A stretch of 64,000 nt of DNA. Source: Endocarpon pusillum Z07020. Lineage: Eukaryota > Ascomycota > Eurotiomycetes > Verrucariales > Verrucariaceae. A program made the translations under genes and the position numbers. The notes below the pieces were generated by a model. The model was not told the DNA's origin, searched no databases, and saw only the letters and a program-made list of their open reading frames with translations. Shown here in pieces: positions 10,543 to 19,735 of the stretch. The stretch lies in assembly GCF_000464535.1 (NCBI RefSeq), contig NW_006913462.1, positions 8,623 to 72,622 of the forward strand, in the 5' to 3' direction. The first letter of the stretch is position 1; each line of letters starts with the position of its first letter.

Positions 10543-11040
10543 ATGGATACCCCTTTGAACGACCCGATTGATTTTTTTAGTGCTCGGATCGGTGCATGGT
10601 TCTCATTGAGGTTGGTTACGTACATTGATGGTTTCGTCTACCTTCAGCTGTCGAATTGCTTTCCCTGCCCAGTATGCGATCACCGAGTCGAAATTCTAAA
10701 ACGAAAACTTCATGATGGAGCCCGCTCTTGTGTCGGCCTCGCAGGAAACGAGGTTCTCCATGGGCTTGCTGGGCATTGGAGTTACAATGTCGTTTTAACA
10801 GACAAGAAAGCCATATTTGTCTTTCCGTATGCCGGCCCTAACACCCCAAAAGATATTGCAGACTTCTTGACCACCATGCTTCTCCTGGAAGTCGCAGTAG
10901 AACGGGGGTATGGTCAACTCATGCCGCTTCCAAGCATTCCAGGCGGCTTTGAAATCCCAGATTATGTCTGCCTCGTAGACTGCTCGAGGCATGGAGATTG
11001 TCACGTGCGTTACATCATTAGTTCTACTTGGCGCTCCTAG
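10543..11040 (+). CDS. Hypothetical protein or 5' exon of the adjacent broken gene
   Basis: An ATG at 10543 opens 165 codons to TAG at 11038-11040. The protein has a CPVC pair near residue 45 and an acidic/hydrophobic C-terminal half with an IPGGFEIPDYVCLVDCSRHG segment. The family is not recognised. A possible splice donor (GTGCGT at about 11003) follows the CSRHGDCH codons. Splicing into the frame that continues at 11134 would join it to the ADP-ribosyltransferase-like pseudogene downstream. Without that join it is a free-standing hypothetical gene. Confidence 0.4.
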   Translation: MDTPLNDPIDFFSARIGAWFSLRLVTYIDGFVYLQLSNCFPCPVCDHRVEILKRKLHDGARSCVGLAGNEVLHGLAGHWSYNVVLTDKKAIFVFPYAGPNTPKDIADFLTTMLLLEVAVERGYGQLMPLPSIPGGFEIPDYVCLVDCSRHGDCHVRYIISSTWRS

Positions 11041-11082
11041 ATTAGTTCGGGTTGCTCGTTGGCAACTTCTTCTTCTCCCACC

Positions 11083-12034
11083 ATGCTGGAATCAATCAAT
11101 TTGCCCAAAACCATTGCAGAGATATTGTGAAAGCGTCTCATTGAAAGGGGCGGTGAGGGTGAATTAATGAAACAGCAGTCCAAAAACAAGTCTCTATTGA
11201 TAGCAGCTTTGGTGCTAAAAGAGGGCAATATCGAGGAAAGCTGTGAGAGACTGATCCATTTTGCCCAAAGGTACCCATTGGAAGATAGAATGATCGGGAG
11301 AGCTCTGAGCTGGGGAGGTTGGGACGCCCGAAAAGTTGAGCAAGTGCTGTACGGATATTACTATAATGCTGACACAGTTCTATACATCAGCACAGCTCAA
11401 CCAGAGCCGCAGTTGCTTGCTGCCAGAGTGAAGAAGGTATACGACCTCACTATCCACTCAGATCTCAACAAAAGTATTGACCATGGACAACCTTTCCATA
11501 ATATAGTCAATTATCGACTACATCAGGAATTCTATTCACATCTACCAAGTCATGGGTGGTCGTTGGCAAATCTTCCAACTCAGATCAAAGACCAGCTGCC
11601 GCCTGTACCCGCTGAGTTAGTGTCTGAGGGCGTTTTGATCACTTGGTTGTACACACTGGAAAACCCGTCTATATACAAAGACATCAATTCTGCCCTTGTC
11701 GCAGATGACGAGAAACGACTTCAGCCTTGGATGCCGATGATTCTGATTGGTATTCAGTACGCCGGAGATCAACCCGTTCGCGGTCGAAACTACGACGTAT
11801 CGAGGCTCCAGAATCACCAAATACCGATTCGATTCCTTGCGCATCCACGCCGTCTACCGAGACCCCAAATTTGTTTCGACCTCTTTATCTAAGGCCCAGG
11901 CCGAACGTCGCCGCGTCACATATCTCTGTGGATATAAAATTACGAAAGGGTGCAGGAATGCTGTGAGGCTTCGACGTTCGTTCTTTCAAATTGAGGCCGA
12001 AGTGCTCTTCCCCCTTATACACCACCCCACTTGA
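11083..12034 (+). pseudogene. ADP-ribosyltransferase (R-S-E class) domain gene, broken
   Basis: The frame opening at ATG 11083 is interrupted by TGA at 11128 (a CGA-to-TGA type change), and is open again from 11131 to about 11755. It then shifts by one base, and the second half is read from about 11756 to TGA at 12034. The first half carries an all-helical region ending with INSALVADDEKRLQPWMP, the pattern that precedes an ART catalytic core. The second half has, in order, the three class signatures: TYRG (catalytic Arg), VSTSLS (Ser-Thr-Ser) and an E-x-E followed by VLFP. NAD-dependent mono-ADP-ribosylation is the family activity. With a nonsense codon and a frameshift this copy should be inactive unless the breaks are sequencing errors. 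Its target is unknown. Confidence 0.6.
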
Positions 12035-12269
12035 TCGGAAAAGATGAAAATAACAAAGTGGTTTGTTTTAGTGTTTTGGGCAGGGATTAAACCTCTCGAC
12101 ATTTAGAGACTGAAGGCGGAATCAATGACGAAGGAATAACAACCAATTTCTCATAATCAAACTTCATAAGCGGATACGCCCTGGATGACAGACGTAGCCT
12201 TTTCGCTCGGCTTAAGGCACGTTGGGTCTCCAGTATAGAATGCCTCATTACTAGGACTTGACGGAGTCC

Positions 12270-12400
12270 TGCCTGAGTTAATGCATATTTGCCCAGACCA
12301 TTCCAGCGAAAGAAGGAGTCTGATGAATGCGCAAGGTGGAGAATATGGCAGCGCACTGCAGGCGGCATTATGGGAAGTTATGATAAGGTGGTGCAGCGTG
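12270..12400 (+). pseudogene. Ankyrin-repeat fragment, frameshifted
   Basis: The frame around 12310-12365 reads NAQGGEYGSALQAAL, the typical loop and first helix of fungal NLR-type ankyrin repeats. The expected continuation (GSYDKVVQ) follows in a different frame at about 12366-12393. Nothing recognisable extends on either side, so this is a relic of one repeat unit. The remainder of 12035-12904 has no supported gene. Confidence 0.5.
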
Positions 12401-12904
12401 CACCGGGGAGCCACATTTTCAACACCCTATTTACGATGCAGGTTCCGGAAAGGGTCAAGCTACTAGATCGTAACTCAACCATCTCGAATTTCACAGGCCA
12501 AGAAGAAGGAATGTTCCGACTATGAAGTGCACCCACGCCTTGACTGCGAAGAAACTATTGACACAACTGTGTGACGCTGATAATACTCTTGTAGCCATCT
12601 AGACAACGGAGTTTTCATTCACATAATACTCGGTGATGTGTGTGTTCAACGAGTACTATCCCTAAATGGACGAATCCTAGTGACAAGCCCGGAAGAACAT
12701 GTTTCGTTCAGATCGGTCAGTACAATGTCGCCTTTCTGCATCTACATGGTCGAGTTACCAGAACGAACTTCATACAGCTGCTAACAGATCAAGGTTGCGG
12801 GCAAGACATTAAGCAGCCATGACTTCCATGATTCGAGGTCGCATCTGTGGACATTGAGCATATCCACTATCATTCCGTAAGAAGGCAAAGAGATAGATAG
12901 CCCA

Positions 12905-14550
12905 CTAGCTGTCAAAAGACATGTCAAATAAGATGGCATCTTGGATTTCCCGTGCACCTCGTTCCGTGACTCGATAGTACTTGGGCTGTCCGGACAACGA
13001 GATCCCCAGACTCATTACCAGAAGCTCTCGACCGTCTAGTCGGTAGAAATATCCCTGTATCAGAATGAGTATCGTATATGTCTCCCTGCACAGGAGGGTA
13101 TCACCATAGCAATCTTCGGAGATTTGAGTGGGAAATACATTTCTGGATTCTCAAGCTCAGTGAGCAACTCTAGCTCGGGCAGCCGCAATTGAGCGTCTTC
13201 AGGTTGACCAACGAGGTCATCTCGGATCAAATAATGAAAGTTTTGTTGTAACTTGTGCAGTGTTGCACAGGGGATGGAGTGATGGATGATAGGAGAAAGG
13301 ACGTCGAAGAGATACTTAAACCCAAGAAATCGTGCCATCTCCAATGCAGTCATGTTTGTGAACGGTAGCTCTGACGATGAAGTCCAGACAGTCTACAAAG
13401 TCCTTGAGGCACCTTGATCGACCAGCATTCTGACTGCAGATTTCGGAGCGCCGAGGAAGGCTGCCTGATGCAGTGGCGTCCAGCCTGTAGGGCCTCTAAG
13501 TCTTCCTATTCGGTAACAATTTGGCCATGATCTGAGGCCCTGCTCATGAGCGTCATCAATGGTCACTTCGACTTCGTCCCAGTCGCCATAGTAAGCTGCA
13601 TCCACCAGCCTGTCCCGCAGTGTGAGATACTTGTCATCATACATATATCGCGACAGTTGGCCATGCCATATCACTGTCTCAGAGAGGATTTTGGTGAATG
13701 GCGGTATAGCAGGTAGCATCTATCTGTTTTTGAGTTTCTAAAGAATTTGATGTCGAAATGGGAAGCCACAATGTCGAGTCGTCCTCCTTCAGAGGTGACC
13801 AGAGTCCTACATTGGTTCCGAGTTCTGCTGGGTCATCCGCGATGGATGTCGACGGCAGGTCGGTTTCGGCAAGAGAGATGATGTCTTCAGTATCTGGAAT
13901 ATCCGTTTGAGCTTGGCCTTCTGATGTCAGTTTCATCTTCGCCAAGTCAAGTTCATCAGTGAGGGATGGCGGCTCCGCGTGTTCAGTGAAAGGTGGAGGC
14001 GGCTCGTCGACAACGCCAGTCGAGCTCTGGGTAATGGAAGATATTGAGACAGCTTGTACATTGGCTCCATCGATCAGTGTTTGCACGTAATCCCTGGTAA
14101 ATACAACGGATTCTCTATCAAAATATCAGCAGAGAACCCAAGACTTCGAGGCAGGGTCGCCAACGTCGCAACAGATAAAAGGACGGTGCGGATTCCATCT
14201 TCTTGCGCTCTTAGCCCGGCAACAAGTGCCTCAAATTTGCTCCGTCGTACCAGAATCGAAAGCCGGCAAACAATTCGGCCTGAGCGAGTTTATCAATCAG
14301 GCGTTTGAGCTCACCGAGAATCTCTTCGCAGCCTGTTTTATCGAAAGCGAGAAGACTCTTATTATTTTTGCTGGGTCAACCCTCGGAGTTGCTCTAGTAG
14401 CAGTCGCATTAGGTTGGTTTCATTGAGAACATTCAGTAATTCCCTTTTCGCCGTCTTTACGCTCTCGATAGTCTTTTTGATGATCTGTACCGTGTGAACA
14501 CAAATCGTGATGAGTGCGGCAGCACTTGCACTGATTGATAGAGGATCCAT
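12905..14550 (-). pseudogene. STAND-type N-terminal domain plus ankyrin protein, multiply disrupted
   Basis: From ATG 14548-14550 the product starts MDPLSISASAAALITICVHT, the hallmark start of the fungal N-terminal domain found on STAND/NLR proteins. A one-base shift in an A5 run near 14365 is needed to continue into LAFDKTGCEEILGELKRLID. Further frame changes occur near 14100-14200. Then come an acidic Ser/Pro-rich linker (13720-14086) and an ankyrin unit GPTGWTPLHQAAFLGAP (about 13440-13500). An in-frame TAG follows GASRTL at about 13393. The remainder spans 12905-13390, with a phase-0 intron at about 13055-13105 (GTGATA to TACAG), giving the conserved C-terminal block GYFYRLDGRELLVMS and ending in FDMSFDS. 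It is a decayed member of a fungal ankyrin family of unknown function. Confidence 0.65.
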
Positions 14551-14870
14551 GTTTAGAGCAGGAATGTCTTTGCACTGCAACACATGTTTCTGCCAACACT
14601 AGAAGTCACAGCTGGGAAATATCTTGAGACATCCTGCTGTAAACGCCAAGAGTCCTGTCAAGGTCAAAAATATAAACCTTTACAAGCGAGCCCGCAGCTG
14701 AAGCTATGCTCGTTTAGCCTGCCTTGCCATGACGCCACGTTGATTAGAATGAGATCAAAGTTGGCTACCAAAGCAGCGAACTTTCACCAGCCAACCACAC
14801 CACACGAGGTGCAAATGACAATAATCGGAGGAATGGAAAAGGTCTCTTGTTGAAGCGTTTGAGAGAGCAG

Positions 14871-15152
14871 CTTGTTAGAAGTAGTAGCAAACAGCGTACG
14901 GAGGTGCCAATTCACTTGATTGAGTTACTCCTATCAAGAGGAGCATTTGCTCATACTAATAGCTATAGAAGCGCATTACTGTCACAGCTCAAGAACATCA
15001 TTTGGCGTTCAATTCGTATAGCAATGCTCACTGCCATAAATAACAGGGCGTAACAGTTACAAGAGCGTTTCGTGCGTTTTGCATGCGGGGACCCTTGTAC
15101 CATCATGCTAATACGTAACAGATACGTATCATATATGCAGGGATTCTGACAC
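14871..15152. repeat. Dispersed repeat R, copy 1
   Basis: About 280 bp align base for base, with roughly one mismatch in ten, to 21836-22116 in the same orientation. Shared landmarks are TTGATTGAGTTACTCCTATC, GCGTTCAATTCGTATAGCAA and GCATGCGGGGACCC. One frame reads LIELLLSRGAF, reminiscent of the end of an ankyrin unit. The origin may be a degraded gene 3' end or a non-autonomous element. The flanking interval 14551-14870 holds nothing recognisable. Confidence 0.75.
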
Positions 15153-15566
15153 AGCTGAGAGCTTGACAAAGCTGAAAAGGCAGATTTGAGAATTCAGTTC
15201 GGATACCTGGAAACTTTTGATAGAGGCACGACAGGTGACTTCACCCTGCTGACTTCGACTGCAGCTGCGGTTGTCTGGTGCCAGACGGAATTTACTGTAT
15301 GGTCATAAAATTGAGGCATCAAAAGGCCTTTGGCGCACGCAATTTCCTTACACAAAGCCTTGTAATTTCATAGAACAATCAATAACTCACACCTCAACTC
15401 TAGACACTGGGACATAGGACGCTGTTTCGGTGGTCTCTGCCGCCGTTTTTGACACCCGTTGCACCCTCTGGTCATGTGACCTTTACCCCTGACCAGCCGG
15501 CTTAACCACTAAATCAAAAACAATTTAATTTTTATAGATTAGTTTAGGTTAATGCGACTAAATTAT
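15153..15566. other. Intergenic, upstream of tRNA
   Basis: No reading frame or repeat is supported. It presumably contains 5' flanking sequence of the tRNA gene. Confidence 0.35.
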
Positions 15567-15651
15567 GCCGCGGTGGCGAAGTGGTATCCGCGTCGCACTC
15601 GTATAAATCTGAGAAATGCGAAGATCCTAAGTTCAATCCTTAGTCGTGGCA
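15567..15651 (+). tRNA. tRNA-Thr (anticodon CGT) with 12-nt intron
   Basis: The 85-nt sequence folds as a full cloverleaf. The acceptor stem GCCGCGG pairs with TCGTGGC (two G-T wobbles) and the discriminator is A. The D arm GCG-AAGTGGTATC-CGC includes the box A region. The anticodon stem TCGCA/TGCGA is perfect, and the T arm CTAAG-TTCAATC-CTTAG is perfect. The anticodon-stem loop is enlarged. Placing the intron at the canonical position, one base after the anticodon, gives C-T-CGT-A, then a 12-nt intron TAAATCTGAGAA. A T6 run right after the gene (15656-15661) fits a Pol III terminator. Confidence 0.75.
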
Positions 15652-15917
15652 TCAATTTTTTCTCCTTGTATGGGTCAACACTTTATTGCAATACTAATCC
15701 ATCTGTCGGAGCTAATAGAAGCTCGTCTCTTTTTCATCCATATAATTTAGGACCTGTCCGCCAAGGTATTATTGATTTCTCGTGCAAGAGACAAGTAGAG
15801 AAACGTACATTCATGTTTTCTAAATGATGCATCTATATCACGGGAATGATCGGCGAATCGAGCAAGACTTAACCAAGTCATAGTTCAGAGTCCATACCAA
15901 GGTTGGACAGGATCGTC

Positions 15918-16725
15918 TCAGCGCGTACTGGACGCGCAGGTCTGGCTATGGAGCTGACCGATCCCAGCAAGATCGCAAAGAACTTGGAAAAATCCGGGGG
16001 TGAAGTCGTCGAATTTGGCGAGATGCAAATCTAGGAAACATATAAATTTCCTATCAATCGCAGATTGCTTCCATTTTCTTCTCAAGCGCGAAATTATCCT
16101 TGTGCATTCTGGCCTTGGACAAAGCAAGTTTCTCTCCATACTCCAAATACCGCAACTCCCTTCTCGAGCTCTACACCTTTGTCATCCAACCTGGCTGCTT
16201 CTTTGAACCTTTCTCAGACCCAGCATATGCCTGTTTCAACCCAGCAACAATCTCGTAAGTTCTAAGCTGTTCTTTCTCAAGCTTAGCGACTTTCTCCTTA
16301 AACTCAGCACCTCCCTTGCCCTTTAATCAGACCTACTCAGTATCAAGGACTTTTGGTCCACGTTTGAGATTTGCACGCTCTTCGTCTGGGATTTCCAGTC
16401 TCCCAACAGCTTTTCCCTTGTCTTCCACACGCGGCTTGCGTCTAGCATGGTTCATTGGGTCTCCCAGCTCGGGAAGACCAAGTCCCTAACATTTGCTTCC
16501 GCGATAGCCACAAGAAGTCCACGAACCTATAAATCCGCTCGGCGTTCAGCTGGCGTCTGGGGCTTGGCGTCGCGAGTGAATCTCACTGTGGACTTCATTC
16601 CAACCTTGTGAAACATCCCTCTGCCTCAGATGTCATCATGAGGCGCCGTGACAAGCACAAGAACATGGTCTTCAGAGACATGGCCGACCGCCAGATTCCC
16701 TTGATCTGAAATCAGGGGCAATCAA
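15918..16725 (-). pseudogene. Decayed coiled-coil protein gene
   Basis: Read leftward from about 16725 one frame is coding-like but broken by TGA, TAG and TGA (NLAVGHVSEDHVLVLVTAP, KSTVRFTRDAKPQTPAERRA, and VRGLLVAIAEANVRDLVFPS are separated by stops). After a frame change near 16320 it continues with charged heptads (EFKEKVAKLEKEQLRTYEIV; ALEKKMEAICD). A last piece (KFDDFTPGFFQVLCDLAGIG) lies in a third frame. The stops are of the kind made by C-to-T transition. The protein family was not identified. The helical, Lys/Glu-rich region suggests a structural or scaffold protein. Confidence 0.45.
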
Positions 16726-17668
16726 ACTCTTTGTCTGAACACTCCCTAGTTTTCACGAAAAGAACATTCCGCTCTCTCTCATCAATGCGCAAAGACGCCC
16801 CGGATACATAATTCGGCAGTCAACGCCCCTCCAGAATCCGCTTCCAAAGTCTCTACTCGTTAGACCGCTTCGCAAAGGTCGATTATGTACCGTGCTAAGG
16901 GGGTTGGTATTTTGAGGAGCCGTGGTGGGATGACTTCCGGCCGGGGGTAACGAAGTCGCTAACACTAATATTGCATAAGCATACCATCTCGGTACCAATC
17001 GATAGCCATATCTCGCTATTGGCAGAGTGAAGCTATCCAGTCGAATAAAAATGATATTCCCCAATCACCGTACTCTTGTGTCACATTCATTCTGATATCA
17101 ATAGATACTTTGCCAAGAGCCATACCGCATAACCACAGGTCTAGTACCCTCTTCGTCTACTTGTAAATATGAATTCCTAAGCGCTCATGACATATATAAT
17201 GATACACAGCATTCGATCACTGAGCAAGCAAGTACTCATCCAATCTTCAAGTCCCTTAATCTAGGCTCTAATAATGAAATCGGAATCTTCTCCACTTCGA
17301 AAGAATGATTAATAAATTTATGTTAGGCAACACCCACCACAATCGACCACAGGACATGGAGAACAGGGCTTCCCGTTCGCTCAGCCGTACTTAAGCCATG
17401 TGCCGGCCGGAAGGGGGAAGGGAGAAGGGAGACTGCAGAAGGAGTGGAGAGTCACAAGGTAGGAGAATGTGGAGGAGCTCGAGATAGGATGACAGGATGT
17501 TATAACGTAGATTCTCATAGGGTTGAGATTAGATGTTCAGAATTTCAGATTCTCGTTCGGGCACACCCGCTCATTAATCCTCGTTGTGTTGACAAAGGTT
17601 CCTCAAAAAGCTGATCATAGAATAAACTGTCTCGTAGATATGAATAGGCCCCAGTTCCGCTCCAATAT
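16726..17668. other. Intergenic, no gene seen
   Basis: The interval lies between the pseudogene and the 3' end of the oxidoreductase gene. No credible ORF or RNA was seen. A GGGAAGGGAGAAGGGAG purine tract is present near 17410-17430. Confidence 0.35.
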
Positions 17669-19495
17669 TCAGTAGTTGAAGTCCTCGTAATGTACCGTCT
17701 TGCCTGCCAACCAGTCCAAGATCTCCTTCCTCAGCCCCACACCAGTACATAGGTACCAGGCTTCCGCGTCGACAGAGGTAAGGTCATTCGCCTGCACACG
17801 TCTCTGCTCAATGCTGGCGCCGGAATTGAAAATCATTTCCTTTTTCGGAAGGTCCTCTTCTCGGATGTCCGCTATCTGCCCTGACAGATACAGGACACAG
17901 GATTTGGGCAACGAAGCATGGTGTTGGAAGGTATCGTAGACGAGTCCAATATCGCTTACATGCAGTGACCAGAACAGTCGCAGCCGTGATATATCGATAT
18001 CTTCTAACTGCGCTAGCAGCGGGGTGACACCTATACCGCCAGCAACGAACGCGATCATCCCGCCTGGGTTCTGTTGCAGTCGGAGCTCCCCTCCGAAACC
18101 ACGAAGGGGCACTTCGAGGCCAGATCGCTCGCTCTGCATGGAGAGATACCGAGTGACATTGCCGACCTTTCGCACGGTGATCTCGAATTCTTCGCCGTGG
18201 ATTCCTTCGCCTGGCCGTGAAGAAACGGTGAAGGTGCGCAGGTAATCGTCGTTCAGGCTCCGAGGGTCGTCATCTCGCATGTGACTGTAGCCCATGTCAA
18301 GTTCGTCATGAAAGGAGAGAGCGACGTATTGGCCTGGCTTCCATGGGCCTGAAGCGAGGGGATCGGAGATGCTGAAGCGATATCGATGGATTGTTGGCGT
18401 TAGTGTTTCCTTCTTGATTAGTTTTGCCGTGACTGAGTTATCGCCTGTCTTCTGTGTTTCGGGCAGATGTTTTTCGCTGGCCAGGAAGCGCACGCTAGGG
18501 TTATATGGCGACCTTTCTAGGCTCTCTCCACGAAATGGAAGGCCTTTCTGCACGAAGCGAGTGCCTGTGAGGAAGAGTTTGACTGCTAGATTAGAACGAG
18601 GGATAACTGCGCCAGCGTCCTTGCCGATGAGAACTTCTGTATCACCAGTGACGTAAAGCACATCCCCGGTATCGAAGTCGGGAAAGACGAGTCCTGCTTT
18701 GGGAGAGGTCTGAAAATTACCGAGTGTCTGATATAGGTTGTTGCCTGAGTATTCCGGCCACACCAGGACAGTTCCTGAGTCGCCATTAGATTGGACCCGC
18801 ACAAAGCCAGGAGATCCCCCACGGATGTTCATATCCATGTCTTTGTCGTGGTCACATGAAGAGACGAAAAGGGTGTCCGCTTTGGCGATGAGTTCTAATG
18901 CTTGCCGAGGAAGTATCCGAGAGTCGGAGATGAGTGTTGGCTCGGGAAGCACAGGGTAGATGCGCTTGCAATTGAGGTACTTCGGACAATTGTAGAGACT
19001 CTGCTCGATCTTCACCACCAGTTGAACCTCTCCGACGGGGCCGGCAGAGTCCTGGTCGGTTTCTGGGCCAATTCGAGCCAACGCTCCGGCAACCATTCTA
19101 CCGTACAACTTCAATCTTTTCCTTTTCTCAAGGTTGATGGACAGGGCAGAGACCATCCTCCCAGCGCCTTGTTCCTTGACAACTTCACCATCGTCTTTGC
19201 CGCCATAGAGCAGATCTACCACTGGATCAGATCTACTGTCCACCGTCGTGCGTATGCCAATGATCGACTGTGCTACAGGCTGAGCAAGCGGAGTCTCTCC
19301 TCCCCATACGGTAGCCCACGGTCTTCCAGTTTCATCGATAGTGCCAAGCGCAAGCAATGGTGCCCTCTGCAACATTTGAGCTGCTCCCGGAACGAGATAA
19401 GGGGAGCTTGGGTTCTCTTGATTCTCCGTCCTGGTCAGTTGGTGCATTTTCTCCTCGCCCTTGTGCCATGGCATGCCGGAAAGAACGAATGACAT
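17669..19495 (-). CDS. Fused flavin oxidoreductase: PNPOx-like domain plus ferredoxin-reductase-type FAD/NAD domain
   Basis: A single exon of 608 residues from ATG 19493-19495 (an open frame continues upstream but without an ATG). The N-terminal half resembles the pyridoxamine-phosphate-oxidase split-barrel flavoprotein fold: LGTIDETGRPWATVWGG near residue 50, and NFQTSPKAGLVFPDFDTGDV near 275. The C-terminal half (about 360-608) is an FNR-type module: WKPGQYVALSF, the FAD-binding RTFTVSSRPGEG, the nucleotide-binding loop AGGIGVTPL, and a terminal YLCTGVG segment. No [2Fe-2S] cysteine cluster follows, so the protein ends at the reductase domain. The family activity would be NAD(P)H-driven electron transfer through flavins. 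The substrate is unknown. It is preceded by 240 bp separating it from the same-strand exporter gene. Confidence 0.85.
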   Translation of the reverse strand: MSFVLSGMPWHKGEEKMHQLTRTENQENPSSPYLVPGAAQMLQRAPLLALGTIDETGRPWATVWGGETPLAQPVAQSIIGIRTTVDSRSDPVVDLLYGGKDDGEVVKEQGAGRMVSALSINLEKRKRLKLYGRMVAGALARIGPETDQDSAGPVGEVQLVVKIEQSLYNCPKYLNCKRIYPVLPEPTLISDSRILPRQALELIAKADTLFVSSCDHDKDMDMNIRGGSPGFVRVQSNGDSGTVLVWPEYSGNNLYQTLGNFQTSPKAGLVFPDFDTGDVLYVTGDTEVLIGKDAGAVIPRSNLAVKLFLTGTRFVQKGLPFRGESLERSPYNPSVRFLASEKHLPETQKTGDNSVTAKLIKKETLTPTIHRYRFSISDPLASGPWKPGQYVALSFHDELDMGYSHMRDDDPRSLNDDYLRTFTVSSRPGEGIHGEEFEITVRKVGNVTRYLSMQSERSGLEVPLRGFGGELRLQQNPGGMIAFVAGGIGVTPLLAQLEDIDISRLRLFWSLHVSDIGLVYDTFQHHASLPKSCVLYLSGQIADIREEDLPKKEMIFNSGASIEQRRVQANDLTSVDAEAWYLCTGVGLRKEILDWLAGKTVHYEDFNY

Positions 19496-19735
19496 TTTGC
19501 ATCGTTTCAACGTGAGAGCAAGGTATACTCAACAAGAAGAGAAGTCGAGCAAGGAGCGAAGTGGAGCTATCATATATAAGAGATACAGCATCTTAGTCAG
19601 CTCTGTTCTATTTGGGGAAGAAATCAAAGTGGCGTCGGAGCTGATTACCAAGCAACTCAACATCCAAGCCAACCTTATTGGTTTGATATGTTCGTTGTGC
19701 AGAAATCGAAGTTTATCGTCTCTAAGATGTTGCTC

